Shown piece by piece: positions 36,862 to 46,938 of a stretch of DNA of 64,000 nucleotides (positions within the stretch are counted from its first letter, which is position 1; every line of letters starts with the position of its first letter). This DNA comes from Flavobacterium terrae. Lineage in GTDB: Bacteria; Bacteroidota; Bacteroidia; Flavobacteriales; Flavobacteriaceae. A program made the position numbers and the translations under genes. The notes under the pieces were generated by a model, which did no database searches, had not been told where the DNA came from, and saw only the letters and a list, made by a program, of their open reading frames with translations. The DNA is taken from assembly GCF_900142035.1 (NCBI RefSeq), contig NZ_FQZI01000004.1, positions 62,001 to 126,000 of the forward strand. The letters run 5' to 3'.

Positions 36862-38684
36862 TTCAATAAAGCGTATAAAGTAAACAAAGGCCATTTTAAA
36901 TCGACTTCTCCTTTTAAATGTTTGCTCAACATTTTTTCGACCACACTTTTATCAAAACCAAAAGTTGATAAATCCTTTTCTAACAAAACTGTCGAAAAAG
37001 TATCTTTTAAATCTTCTCTAATCCATTTAGACAATGGTATTGAAAACCCTTTTTTTGTTTCCTCTCTAACTACGGTGGGAATTTGTTGAGCTAATATATT
37101 TTTGAGCAATTGTTTTTGTTGACCATTTCCATAACTCAATAACGGATCGATTTGTAAACTTGCTTCAATCATTTTTTTTTGTAAAAAGGGAACTCTAACT
37201 TCTAAACTGTTTCCCATGCTAGCCAAATCTACTTTACGCAATGTTTTTTGCATCATACCATAAAACTCAGCTTTACGCATTTTAGCCATTAAATCTCTTT
37301 CATCTTTACAATTTTGATACTCATAAACATCCCATTCCTCAGGTAAAGTTATATTTTGCAAATCAGGCGCTACTTGATTAAGCCAGTTTTCCCGAAAACG
37401 GGAATGCAAACTTTCATGAGCCTTTCCTTGATGAGAAGACAACAATACACTATTTACTCTTTTATTTCCTGTTGCATATTTATCAAAACCATAAATCCCT
37501 TTTTTAATTATTGAAGGATAATGTTGATATTTAATATTTTTCCCTACACTCCAAAATCGCTCATATCCAAAAAACAATTCGTCTCCACCATCTCCACTTA
37601 ATGCTACAGTTACACTTTTCTTTGCTAATTTTGATACTAAATAAGTCGGAAAAACACTAAAATCAGCCAAAGGTTCATGCAAAACTTGAGTTGCTTCGTT
37701 CCAATATTTTTTCATTTCCAAAGCATTCAATTTCCATAACTCTTGTTTTAGCTCCAAGGCGTTGGCAAATTGAGAAGCGCGAAACGACTCATCGTGTACT
37801 TTACTATCAGATCCAATGGAAAAAACCTTCAGGCTAGATTGGTATTTTTTTGCAAAAGCACAAACTAATGGAGAGTCTACTCCACCAGACAAAAAAGCTC
37901 CCAAGGGAACGTCTGCTAATAATTGATCTTGTACACAAGAATCTAAAGTATCTGCAATATATTTTTGAGCAGTAATAACATCTGAAATAGAAAAAGAATT
38001 GTTTGAAGGCAATTCCCAATAACGGAAATATTCTTTTTTACCATCAACTGTAAAAGTTATCATCTCACCAGGTCTGACTTGAAATGTATCTTCATACAAT
38101 CCAAAAGGAGCTGGAACAAAATGCTGTTGAAGATATAATTTTAATACATTTGAATTGATTGATTTCGATTTGTAATTATGATGTTCTATAATTTGATCGT
38201 ACTGACTCGAAGCTACTAATGTAGTACCATTCCAACCATAAAACAAAGGTTTAATACCAGCGAAGTCTCTTACTAAAGTAATAGTTTTAGAAGGGTTATG
38301 GTAAATTGAAATTGCAAACATACCATCTAAAGCCATTATTGTTTTTTTGATACCCCATTCTTCCAAACAAGCTGTAATTGTTTCGGTATCACTACTTCCT
38401 TTAAAATTGGTGATGGTAAGTTGCTTTCTTAATTCATTATGATTGTATATTTCACCATTAAAAACAATAGTGTATTCTCCATGAGGACTTGTCATAGGTT
38501 GATCTCCAGCAGAAGACAAATCCAAGATAGCCAAACGATTAAAACCAAATTGTACTGATGAAAAATTGCTCCAATACCCTTGATAATCTGGTCCTCTATT
38601 CTGAGAAAAGTCCAATAACCTATTAAATTCAGATTTATTGGTTAAGTTGTTCTGTATGTTAAATTCGGCTAAAAATCCACACAT
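36858..38684 (-). CDS. glutamine-hydrolysing asparagine synthase-family amidotransferase
   Basis: The 608-residue product has the complete two-domain layout: Cys2 in MCGFLAEF as the glutaminase nucleophile, RGPDYQGYW (30-38), FNGEIYN (75-81), and the synthetase P-loop S266-G-G-V-D-S271. Location in a polysaccharide unit suggests amidation of a uronic acid or sugar acid rather than housekeeping asparagine synthesis. It lies after a gap of 26 bases and overlaps the GT4 gene downstream by four bases. True substrate unknown. Confidence 0.82.
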   Translation of the reverse strand: MCGFLAEFNIQNNLTNKSEFNRLLDFSQNRGPDYQGYWSNFSSVQFGFNRLAILDLSSAGDQPMTSPHGEYTIVFNGEIYNHNELRKQLTITNFKGSSDTETITACLEEWGIKKTIMALDGMFAISIYHNPSKTITLVRDFAGIKPLFYGWNGTTLVASSQYDQIIEHHNYKSKSINSNVLKLYLQQHFVPAPFGLYEDTFQVRPGEMITFTVDGKKEYFRYWELPSNNSFSISDVITAQKYIADTLDSCVQDQLLADVPLGAFLSGGVDSPLVCAFAKKYQSSLKVFSIGSDSKVHDESFRASQFANALELKQELWKLNALEMKKYWNEATQVLHEPLADFSVFPTYLVSKLAKKSVTVALSGDGGDELFFGYERFWSVGKNIKYQHYPSIIKKGIYGFDKYATGNKRVNSVLLSSHQGKAHESLHSRFRENWLNQVAPDLQNITLPEEWDVYEYQNCKDERDLMAKMRKAEFYGMMQKTLRKVDLASMGNSLEVRVPFLQKKMIEASLQIDPLLSYGNGQQKQLLKNILAQQIPTVVREETKKGFSIPLSKWIREDLKDTFSTVLLEKDLSTFGFDKSVVEKMLSKHLKGEVDLKWPLFTLYALLK

Positions 38685-38710
38685 TTTTAAGCTATAATTT
38701 ATATTGTTTT

Positions 38711-39661
38711 TTAGATTTTTTTTGAAATATGCTTAAGCTTATTTTTAGCTCTTTTCCAAAACCAATCCCTATAATGTCTAGCATATCTTAAATTTTCATC
38801 AATATAGAACAAATAACCATTGTTGTAAAACAATCTTAGAAAGTAATCTAACAAATCTCCAAAATTATGTGCCTTCATGGTTACTTTTCTGGAAGGAGCC
38901 GTGTAATGAATAAACATGACCTCTGTATCTATCTTATTTTTAATATTCTCCAAGGTCAATTTTGGAAAATCTTTTGCTGCTTGCTTTCCATAAATTCCCA
39001 TGTCTTTTATTTTAACTACTATCTCTTTTATATGGCTCAAATAATTAATCATTAAGTTTAAAAAACCTTGATCGTTAAAGCGAATTCTCTTATCGTTTAT
39101 AAATTCTTTATTCAATTCGTAACGATGTTTTTTCAAAAGCTCTATTAGTTTTGGAATAATTCTTTTATTGATAGCTATATGGCTAGCTGAAAAAAAATAC
39201 AATTCGTTATCATCAAAACTATACTCTGGAAAATCTAAAAGATTAAAAGCATAATGAGCTAGATTATTCATCTTTTCATTATCATTTTTTTTAATTATAT
39301 TACCCTGTAAGATAAAAAAATCTGATTCTTGATTAAAAAATTCATATTCAATTGGATTAGTCAATATAGAATCAGCATCAAGGTGAATATAGCAATCAAA
39401 ATCAAATCCTATTTGAGGCAAAAATAAAATGTTCAGTTTATTCAGCAGAATATATAAATCCAGTTGATGTATTTTATTTATTTCTTTAGAATTTACAACT
39501 GAGACATTCTTTCTTTTTTCTAGTGATTTAGTATTGAATACTCCATCTTTAATAATAACAATAGGGAGTTCAGGATTAAAAAATTCAATGCTCGCTATAA
39601 GCGCTTTACAATAATGAACGTGATGTTTCCCTAAAGTAATTACTATTGCTGTTTTTTTCAT
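38711..39661 (-). CDS. GT-A type putative glycosyltransferase
   Basis: I prefer the ATG at 39661 (product MKKTAIVITLGKHHVHY); another ATG at 39691 is in frame. The 316-residue product has an alpha/beta opening, VIIKDG, and the metal-binding D95-x-D97 in YIHLDADSIL, then NDQGFLN further on, an arrangement typical of GT-A transferases such as GT8-like families. A C-terminal basic tail (RDWFWKRAKNKLKH) suggests peripheral membrane binding. Specific family uncertain. Confidence 0.62.
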   Translation of the reverse strand: MKKTAIVITLGKHHVHYCKALIASIEFFNPELPIVIIKDGVFNTKSLEKRKNVSVVNSKEINKIHQLDLYILLNKLNILFLPQIGFDFDCYIHLDADSILTNPIEYEFFNQESDFFILQGNIIKKNDNEKMNNLAHYAFNLLDFPEYSFDDNELYFFSASHIAINKRIIPKLIELLKKHRYELNKEFINDKRIRFNDQGFLNLMINYLSHIKEIVVKIKDMGIYGKQAAKDFPKLTLENIKNKIDTEVMFIHYTAPSRKVTMKAHNFGDLLDYFLRLFYNNGYLFYIDENLRYARHYRDWFWKRAKNKLKHISKKI

Positions 39662-39782
39662 TATTTTTTTATTTTTATCACTAACAATCATTTTTTTAAT
39701 GATATTTTAAACTTAGTATCATTAAAATTTAAAAATATACCATGTATGCTTTTAATTATTTTTAGATAACTAAAAAAAGTAA

Positions 39783-40805
39783 TCATCTTTTTAATTGTTC
39801 ATAAAATTTGTTCACTTCTAATCCTATTTTATTCCAACTGAATTTTAAGGCATTTTCTCTAGTCTCAATAGCCATATGAGCTGTATCCTTATTAATGGCA
39901 TATAAGGTTGTATCTAATAATGCCGAATAATCATTTTTAGGAACTAAGAAGCTATTGTACTCATTTAAACCATAACCTCTATTTCCCTCTAAATCAGTGG
40001 TTACTATTGGCAATCCACAAGCCATTGCCTCTAAAATAGAATTACATGCAGTAACATCTGTCAAGGGTAAAAATAATAACGAAGCTTTTTGATACATTTC
40101 ACGAAGTGTAATATCATCTACTCCTGAAAAAATATTTACACTTTTATGCTCAATAATTTTTTTTTGGAATTTTTGTTTTAAAACCACATTGATTTCAAGA
40201 TTATGAACTTTATCTACCAAAAAAGGAATGGTATAATTTAAAACCTCAAAATCACGTAAATGCTGCCCAACAAACAAAAGGCTTTTTTCTTTTCTCTTAG
40301 AGTAATCTGGCACAAAAAAATCAGTATCAACACCATGAGGAATGTAAACCACATTTTCAGTATTAAGCCATTTTTTTAAAAAATCTACTTGATTAATTCC
40401 TACAGCAATTGCACCATCAAGTTTTTGAAAATATTTAAGATTATTAAATTCTGTCGCTAAAACAGTTGGTGTTTTATGAAAAGTTGCGATATTAACTATC
40501 TTCTTAGGCAAAAAATTAATTGCTTGTCTTATGTCTCTTTCTCCATTTAAATAATGAATCAAAATATTTTTATTCCTAGAGAACAAAAATTTTCTCAATA
40601 ACTCTTCGTTTTTTTTGGCACTAACACTGTCATATCCTCCAAAATTTTGAGGACAATATCTTTTAACAAAACGAGCCAATCTCTCAGATAAAATAGAATT
40701 TTCTCCAGAAATGACTTCTGCATCATCTATATAATTAATTAATTTAGCATATCCAGAATATTCGGAATGATGTGATGAACGATGATGGATAATGACTTTT
40801 TTCAT
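39783..40805 (-). CDS. glycosyltransferase family 4
   Basis: The 340-residue product has SLLFVGQHLRDFEVLNY and LTDVTACNSILEAMACGLPI, donor-domain landmarks of GT4, and YIPHGVDTDFFVPD between the domains. The upstream stop and this start share one base (40805). It lacks the long acceptor-domain extension of its neighbours. A chain-extending role is inferred from the locus. Confidence 0.86.
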   Translation of the reverse strand: MKKVIIHHRSSHHSEYSGYAKLINYIDDAEVISGENSILSERLARFVKRYCPQNFGGYDSVSAKKNEELLRKFLFSRNKNILIHYLNGERDIRQAINFLPKKIVNIATFHKTPTVLATEFNNLKYFQKLDGAIAVGINQVDFLKKWLNTENVVYIPHGVDTDFFVPDYSKRKEKSLLFVGQHLRDFEVLNYTIPFLVDKVHNLEINVVLKQKFQKKIIEHKSVNIFSGVDDITLREMYQKASLLFLPLTDVTACNSILEAMACGLPIVTTDLEGNRGYGLNEYNSFLVPKNDYSALLDTTLYAINKDTAHMAIETRENALKFSWNKIGLEVNKFYEQLKR

Positions 40806-41935
40806 TATTTATTTTGATTGAGCATAAAAGTAATGATTCTTCTCATATTCTCTTTTGGATGAACATAGCTATCAAAATATTTTTTTGCATTATGTGACAA
40901 TACTTCTGAAAGCTGCGAATCATTTAAAACCTTTTCAATTAGTAGAATTAACTCTTTTTCATCTTCAAAGAATAAAACCTCCTTACCATTCTCCAGAGGA
41001 ACAGGTAACTCTGCGGTTAATTTTTCGGCAACAATAACTTTACCCTGAGAAAGATATTCAGCCATTTTCCAAGCTGGTGAATATATTAATCCTCGAGTAT
41101 AAATGACTACTTTACTTTTTTTTACTAATTCTAAATATGAATCTGGATCGGTAGGTAAATTAGTAAGAGCATTGGGATATTTCGCTTTGGCCAAATTTGA
41201 TGGAATAAAACCTCCCTTAAATAGGTCACCAAATCTCTTTCTTAAAGCTAGTATAATTCTATAGCGTTGTTGGTGTATTTTAAATACATCATTTTGTTCT
41301 TCTGATGGAAAACAACGAGTTTGAAATAATACTGAATTTTCAGGAGAAACAAAATTGAATTTTTCGTAACTCTCTAAGTCATTTGAATTATAGGCATTTT
41401 TACAATGTTGTATCTGTTTTTTAATAGTTCTTTTCAACCTGTTAAAAAACAGAGAGTCTAACTTAATACTTTGAATTACATTGATAACAAAAACCCCTAA
41501 ATAAAAAACATACTTATTTTTTCCATTATCTGGTTTAACCTTAAAACTTAACCCTAATGGATAAATCTTGTCTTGATAATTTTTAGATAATTTTTTGATA
41601 TCCTCTTCTTTATAATTTCTTTTAAAGACAAAGTCACAATAATCTAAGGCGTACTTTGAAAAAGAATAAGAAGCATCATACAAATCAGTTGCAAAATTTA
41701 TTTTTTTACCTGATTTAATATCAACTAACTGGTAGAATGAAGTTTTAGGATGTGATTGTTGCGTTTCAGTAATTTCTTTATCATTAATTCTTATAGTTCC
41801 TAATCGTTGGGAAAAAGAAAGATTGATTTTTGTTTTTAAAAAAGACTCTTTTTCTAATTCAAACAAACCTGTTTGAATATAGGAAGAGTGATTGAGTTCC
41901 TGTGGTGTAAATATTTTTATTAGAATTTGATTCAT
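40805..41935 (-). CDS. unclassified GT-B-like glycosyltransferase
   Basis: The 376-residue product does not show the usual GT4 N-terminus: the first 200 residues are unlike the other transferases here, with KLSKNYQDKIYPLGLSFKVK and a hydrophobic stretch (about 140-155). The C-terminal half does resemble a GT-B donor domain: VVIYTRGLIYSPAWKMAEYL, GKVIVAEKL, and a final HNAKKYFDSYVHPKENMRRI helix. Start and stop are each one base into their neighbours. I infer a glycosyltransferase of unnamed subfamily. Confidence 0.55.
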   Translation of the reverse strand: MNQILIKIFTPQELNHSSYIQTGLFELEKESFLKTKINLSFSQRLGTIRINDKEITETQQSHPKTSFYQLVDIKSGKKINFATDLYDASYSFSKYALDYCDFVFKRNYKEEDIKKLSKNYQDKIYPLGLSFKVKPDNGKNKYVFYLGVFVINVIQSIKLDSLFFNRLKRTIKKQIQHCKNAYNSNDLESYEKFNFVSPENSVLFQTRCFPSEEQNDVFKIHQQRYRIILALRKRFGDLFKGGFIPSNLAKAKYPNALTNLPTDPDSYLELVKKSKVVIYTRGLIYSPAWKMAEYLSQGKVIVAEKLTAELPVPLENGKEVLFFEDEKELILLIEKVLNDSQLSEVLSHNAKKYFDSYVHPKENMRRIITFMLNQNK

Positions 41936-43068
41936 TACGAATGTAAAGCTGATTGAACAGATTCAAACAATACTCTTGTGGTTTCATCAATACTATATTT
42001 AACAACAGCTGTCTCTCTAGCTTTTGCTTTCATTTGCTTTATTGAAACTTGATCTTGAAAATATCTGATTATTGCTTGAGCGTATTCCTCTGGTGTAGAT
42101 AAGATTCCATCTACTCCATTTGTAATTACATCAGCGGGACCACCCGGACAATTCATTCCCGCTACTGGAGTACCACAGGCCATGCTCTCTATCATAACCA
42201 TCCCAAAAGTTTCTTTATCACTTGGCAACAAAAACAAGTCAGCTTTTTGAAAAAACTCAGGTAACTCATTATGTTCTTTATGTCCTAAAAAGAAAATGTT
42301 ATCCTGCAAATTAAATTTTTCTACAAGGTCTTCTAATTTTTTAAAATACTCTTCAGAAGAAATGGGGCCTATTATTTTTAATTTAGCATCAGGAAAACCA
42401 TTTTGAGTTAATTCATAAATAGCCTCAATAGCTAAATGAACCCTTTTCCAATCAACAATTCTCCCAACATATAATAGTTCCGGAGATACGTTTTTAGTAT
42501 TTTGTGGAGTAAAAACATTACAATCAACTCCTAATGGAAACACCCTTATATCTAAACCTTTAAACATCTCCATTTTTTCCATTTCTCTTTTTTGCATGTA
42601 AGTATGAACCAAAATATGATTTGCCTTTCTGTAATAATCTCTTGCCCATTCAACATCGGTATAATGCTGCCCTCCCAACATGGCTATATATTTTTTCCCA
42701 TTTTCTAATATTATTTTAGATAATTCGTAAGAAAATGGACTGGAATGTGCTGACATATTAATGATAGTTACATCAGGTGTTTCCCTTTTGTAATTCTTTA
42801 AACACGAAGAAGAACGTTGTTTCTTCCATTTTTTATGATCTCCATTGAGTTTGAAATCAACAGGATAAAAATTCCATTTTAAAATCGAGTTAAAAGAAGA
42901 ATATCTAAACCATTTTGGAGTAAAATATTCCATCACACACGTATATTTTTCTTGTATGGCCAAATTTGCCATAGCCATTACATGTGGCTGACTGTGATAA
43001 GTTGATACACTTTTTTCAACAACTCCTGCTGCTTGTGGAGTAAATGGATGTATAATGGAAATTTTCAC
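41935..43068 (-). CDS. glycosyltransferase family 4
   Basis: The 377-residue product has LLYVGRIVDWKRVHLAIEAI, DKETFGMVMIESMACGTPV and MNCPGGPADVITNG, classic GT4 donor motifs, with VFPLGVDCNVFTPQN between the domains. Its start is three bases downstream of the pyruvyl transferase stop and its stop overlaps the next gene. It is the first GT of the left-hand unit after the modification genes. Confidence 0.87.
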   Translation of the reverse strand: MKISIIHPFTPQAAGVVEKSVSTYHSQPHVMAMANLAIQEKYTCVMEYFTPKWFRYSSFNSILKWNFYPVDFKLNGDHKKWKKQRSSSCLKNYKRETPDVTIINMSAHSSPFSYELSKIILENGKKYIAMLGGQHYTDVEWARDYYRKANHILVHTYMQKREMEKMEMFKGLDIRVFPLGVDCNVFTPQNTKNVSPELLYVGRIVDWKRVHLAIEAIYELTQNGFPDAKLKIIGPISSEEYFKKLEDLVEKFNLQDNIFFLGHKEHNELPEFFQKADLFLLPSDKETFGMVMIESMACGTPVAGMNCPGGPADVITNGVDGILSTPEEYAQAIIRYFQDQVSIKQMKAKARETAVVKYSIDETTRVLFESVQSALHS

Positions 43069-43071
43069 CTT

Positions 43072-44160
43072 TTATAATCTTGATAATAATTCTTTAACAC
43101 GAGTCACTTGCTCCTTTTTTGCAAATAACATCTTTTGATAAATGGAGTCTTGCAAAATATCTACATTTTGATATATATCATGTATTTTTTTTAAAACTTC
43201 ATCAACATCCAAACTATCAGTCCGAATAACATATTCTTCCAAATCTATCGATTTTAAAAAATCTGAAGTTTTTTGCTCATACTCAATTGCAAAAAAAGGT
43301 GTACTAGACAAACTAGAAAATACAATTGCATGCAATCTCATGCCTACAAACAAATCAATAGAGTTAAAGAAATCAATACTTTTATTTAAATCTAAACAAT
43401 TTTTATAAATATTAACTTTGCTTACAATATCTTCTCCTAATATTTTTATCATGTAATTTATGTCATTAGGGGTAGTTGGATATAACCAAATTATCCATTC
43501 TTCATCCAGTAATTTTTGTGTTAAAGATTTTGCAAAAACTCCAACAGCTTCTTGATTAAACCCGTGTATTCTGCCTATTATATCACAAAAATTGATTCCT
43601 ATAGTTTTATTTTTGGCTTTTATTTCTTTAGTTTGATTGTGAAAGATTGCGGGATCATACAGTATTTCTACTTCTTGATTTATTTTCCATTCATTTTTTA
43701 ATATATTCTTGGATAAAGGTCCTCTGATAGAAATAAAAAAACATTTATTTAGGAATTCAATCCATGCAGGAATATCTGTAGGAAATCCTATTTTTTGGGC
43801 AAATTCTGTATTTGCTACACCTGCACCTAAACTTAAAAGTTTTGCATTGGGGTATTTATCCAAAAATAAATTTAAAAGCCTTAAATAGCTCTCATTTTTC
43901 CCTTTTCTTATAATTGTTCCTCCTCCTAAAATAATATAATCAGGTTCTGGAAAATAGATTTTTCGAAAAAAGCTTCCTGAACTCACTTTTGCGTAATTAA
44001 TATCATATAAAACTAATTTGCTTTTTACCATATTAACTATGCCTGTATAAACAGCATCATCACCCAAGTTATTATTCCCTAGACATCCAATATAGATTGC
44101 TCTTTTTTTTCTCGAAAAAACATATTTTAAATATTTTAGAAAATACTTGAATTTATCCAT
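43072..44160 (-). CDS. polysaccharide pyruvyl transferase family protein
   Basis: The 362-residue product begins with a basic region and then YIGCLGNNNLGDDAVYTGIV, a common opening for this family, followed by LGGGTIIRKG, LSLGAGVAN and GMRLHAIVFSSL. Members of PF04230 add pyruvate ketals to glycans, as CsaB does to cell-wall polymers, giving a negative charge. The protein seems complete. It is the first gene after a 128-base spacer, so it may begin a sub-unit. Confidence 0.83.
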   Translation of the reverse strand: MDKFKYFLKYLKYVFSRKKRAIYIGCLGNNNLGDDAVYTGIVNMVKSKLVLYDINYAKVSSGSFFRKIYFPEPDYIILGGGTIIRKGKNESYLRLLNLFLDKYPNAKLLSLGAGVANTEFAQKIGFPTDIPAWIEFLNKCFFISIRGPLSKNILKNEWKINQEVEILYDPAIFHNQTKEIKAKNKTIGINFCDIIGRIHGFNQEAVGVFAKSLTQKLLDEEWIIWLYPTTPNDINYMIKILGEDIVSKVNIYKNCLDLNKSIDFFNSIDLFVGMRLHAIVFSSLSSTPFFAIEYEQKTSDFLKSIDLEEYVIRTDSLDVDEVLKKIHDIYQNVDILQDSIYQKMLFAKKEQVTRVKELLSRL

Positions 44161-44288
44161 TTTCTTAATTGATTTACTTTAAATGCAAAAAAAACTATAT
44201 TTAAAAAATATACTATCAAAATTATTGTCCAATATCAAATTAATTCTATAATTATTTTTAGGAGAGAATAAAAGACTTAAATAGTTTT

Positions 44289-45095
44289 TTAGATAAATTT
44301 TTTATTTATTCCAATTGTTAATTCACCTGTCTCAAATAGAACAAAATTATATTCTTTTAATATTTCATAGATTGTTTTTCTACAGTCGTATTCATCATGA
44401 ATTTCAATTGCTATTAAATAAGTAATATTTAAAAAAGAAAGATCATTGTCGTATGTAAAAATAAACCGTTCTGCTCCTTCAATATCAATTTTTAAGCACG
44501 ATATGTGTTCTAATTCATGCTCTTTAATGATTTGATTTATTGTTATCCCTTTTATTTCTCCATCAATATTTTCACTTGTAGCAATTGACCAATCTTTTCC
44601 ATCTCTAAATGAATTATTTAAAGAAAATGACTTGTTTTCAATTCCAGAAAGGGCATTTTCATAAAAAAAAACATTTTTTTTATAGTTATTTAAGTCAACA
44701 TTTTTTTTATATACCTCCATATTATCTTTAGAAGGTTCTATACCATAAACTTGAATATTTTTAATTTCATTTAAAAAAAATATTGAGGTATATCCAACAT
44801 TAGCGCCAGCGTCAATAAGTGTCATTTTATCATTTTTAACAAGATTGATTTTCAAATAACTTGTTATTGCTTTGTACTCTTTTTTATTAAATACTTGCTT
44901 GAAAACACTAAAATCACTATGATTTTGATTTCTAACTACTAATGATAAATTTGGTGTTTTAATTAGAAAATGATTCTCGTTTTTTTCAATATTTTGAATC
45001 AATTTATTTTTTGCAACTTCTCTCTCAAAAAAATCATCTGGTGACAACTTTTTTTTAAATATATATGTGTAAATTTTTTTTATAACTTTTAGCAT
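44289..45095 (-). CDS. FkbM family methyltransferase
   Basis: The 268-residue product has the SAM-binding motif D95-A-G-A-N-V-G101 and LKIDIEGAERFIF, both FkbM hallmarks. It contains an A9 tract (44663-44671) and a T8 tract (44674-44681) inside the coding region. It lies directly downstream of the acetyltransferase and close to wzt, making it a candidate chain-end modifier. Acceptor unknown. Confidence 0.82.
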   Translation of the reverse strand: MLKVIKKIYTYIFKKKLSPDDFFEREVAKNKLIQNIEKNENHFLIKTPNLSLVVRNQNHSDFSVFKQVFNKKEYKAITSYLKINLVKNDKMTLIDAGANVGYTSIFFLNEIKNIQVYGIEPSKDNMEVYKKNVDLNNYKKNVFFYENALSGIENKSFSLNNSFRDGKDWSIATSENIDGEIKGITINQIIKEHELEHISCLKIDIEGAERFIFTYDNDLSFLNITYLIAIEIHDEYDCRKTIYEILKEYNFVLFETGELTIGINKKFI

Positions 45096-45096
45096 A

Positions 45097-45636
45097 CTAT
45101 CTTTTTTTTATAAACTTTGCAGGTACACCTCCAACAATGGTATAAGGCTCTACATCTTTATTTACAACTGCTCCAGCGGCAATAATTGCTCCTTTACCAA
45201 TTTTTACACCATCTAAAATTCTAGAACCCGCACCAATCCAAACATCATCTTCAATTAAGATACCTTTCTTAGACAATCCCTGTTTATTAATTGGTCTTTC
45301 TAAATCTTCAAATTTATGATTTGCAGGTATTATTAAACAATGTCCAGCAATAAGTACATTGTTACCAATAGTTAAATTACCATGTCCATATAAAATTGTA
45401 TAGGGGTTAATAGAACAGCCTGAACCTATTTTTATATTACCACCGTAAGTAAGTATTAAAACTCCATTTAATATTTCTGTAGAATGACCTATTTCAATTG
45501 TCCCTCCCTTATTGGTCTCCATAACAACATTAGAATAAACCCAAACCTTTGGATCTAAAATAATATTCTTATTTTCTATCTTATTGCTTCCATAAATTAT
45601 TTTTTTAATAATTTTTTTTAATCTGTCTAATACCAT
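45097..45636 (-). CDS. hexapeptide-repeat O-acetyltransferase
   Basis: The 179-residue product has a basic N-terminus, then hexapeptide turns and the maltose/colanic-acid acetyltransferase signature: [43 protein letters not shown] and [11 protein letters not shown]. The His in ANHKF is the usual catalytic base of this group. It should transfer acetyl from acetyl-CoA to a sugar hydroxyl. It overlaps wzt by 10 bases and is separated by one base from the FkbM gene. Confidence 0.88.
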   Translation of the reverse strand: MVLDRLKKIIKKIIYGSNKIENKNIILDPKVWVYSNVVMETNKGGTIEIGHSTEILNGVLILTYGGNIKIGSGCSINPYTILYGHGNLTIGNNVLIAGHCLIIPANHKFEDLERPINKQGLSKKGILIEDDVWIGAGSRILDGVKIGKGAIIAAGAVVNKDVEPYTIVGGVPAKFIKKR

Positions 45637-46844
45637 TCACAATTCACTTTTATATTGCCTATATTTCTATTTTGAAATCTGTAATCGTTATCTAAATCTT
45701 CAATTTCAAAATTGCAAACATCATGTAAATATTCAAATACTTGACTGGTATTAAAAGTAGCCACGTCAAAACTATAAAACCCTTTTAAGAGTAATTCATC
45801 TGGAATCTCACATGTTATAGTTTCCTTTGTATTCTCAACAAAAAAAACATTAGTAAAAATTTTATTTTTATTAGCATCTAGCAAGGCTAATCCAATACTA
45901 AAATTAGCAATTTGCTCGTGGAAATCAATTTTTATTCTAATCTTTTCTGAATGCTTTATTGGAATGTTTGAATTTAAAAATTCGACTTTTTTGATTCCAT
46001 TTTTTTTTATTTTAACATTATCATAAACTCTTTGCTCGCTATTTGTATTTATATTTAAATAAAAATCAACAGATTCATCACTATCTCCTTTAAAAACTAC
46101 CTTTCCATTTTCCAAAACAACTCCCTTTGTACATAAACTCTTAACTGCTGCCATATTATGACTTACAAATAACACTGTTCTTCCCTCACTTTTTGAAATA
46201 TCTTGCATTTTACCGATGGCTTTTTTTTGAAACTCAGCATCTCCAACGGCCAAAACTTCATCCACAACCAAAATTTCAGGCTCTAAAAAAGCTGCCACGG
46301 CGAATGCCAATCGCACAGTCATACCACTACTGTAACGTTTCGTAGGTGTATCAATATAACGTTGACAACCACTAAACTCTATTATTTCATCCAGTTTATT
46401 GGTTATTTCCTGTTTAGTCATGCCTAAAATTGCTCCATTCAAATATATATTTTCCCTTCCTGTAAGCTCAGGATTGAAACCAGTCCCAACTTCTAGTAAT
46501 GAAGCTATTCGGCCTCTGGATTTTATCTTACCTGTAGTTGGTGCAGTTACTTTAGATAAAATTTTAAGTAAAGTAGATTTACCTGCTCCATTTTTACCAA
46601 TAATACCTAAAACTTCGCCTCTTTTAACTTCAAAATCAATATCCTTCAGTGCCCAAACATAATCACTTTCTCCTTTGAGAGCTCTATCATTTGTCTCACC
46701 AACTTTCAGATAAGGATCTTCCTTGCCTCTTATTTTATGCCACCAACGGTTTAGATCATGACTAATAGTTCCTGTTCCAATTGTACCTAAACGGTATTGT
46801 TTGGATATATTTTCAACTTTTAATATTGTATTATTTTCTTCCAT
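45627..46844 (-). CDS. wzt: polysaccharide ABC exporter ATPase with C-terminal recognition domain
   Basis: The 405-residue product has a full ABC ATPase: an insertion typical of Wzt/KpsT near the N-terminus, Walker A G83-K-N-G-A-G-K-S90, signature [16 protein letters not shown], Walker [13 protein letters not shown] and the H-loop VSHN. Residues about 260-405 form a separate beta-rich domain like the Wzt C-terminal domain, which reads the end of a finished glycan. An A9 tract at 46000-46008 lies at the domain junction. It pairs with the permease just upstream. Confidence 0.9.
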   Translation of the reverse strand: MEENNTILKVENISKQYRLGTIGTGTISHDLNRWWHKIRGKEDPYLKVGETNDRALKGESDYVWALKDIDFEVKRGEVLGIIGKNGAGKSTLLKILSKVTAPTTGKIKSRGRIASLLEVGTGFNPELTGRENIYLNGAILGMTKQEITNKLDEIIEFSGCQRYIDTPTKRYSSGMTVRLAFAVAAFLEPEILVVDEVLAVGDAEFQKKAIGKMQDISKSEGRTVLFVSHNMAAVKSLCTKGVVLENGKVVFKGDSDESVDFYLNINTNSEQRVYDNVKIKKNGIKKVEFLNSNIPIKHSEKIRIKIDFHEQIANFSIGLALLDANKNKIFTNVFFVENTKETITCEIPDELLLKGFYSFDVATFNTSQVFEYLHDVCNFEIEDLDNDYRFQNRNIGNIKVNCEWY

Positions 46845-46938
46845 CTATAAATATGAAAATTGAAAGAATATGTCTAAAACAATTTCTAAACCCTAAAATT
46901 ATTTTCCTTATTCTAATTCAGAATTTGATTATTTTTTC

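Noticed and set aside
36862..36894. Possible 11-residue extension of the GT4 protein at 35749-36861.
   Set aside because: It lies inside the upstream coding sequence, and the ATGA overlap at 36858-36861 is the usual coupling arrangement.
39720..39782. Short AT-rich spacer with TTTTA-like runs examined as a possible small RNA or promoter.
   Set aside because: No stable hairpin, no complete TAnnTTTG element and no conserved motif was seen.
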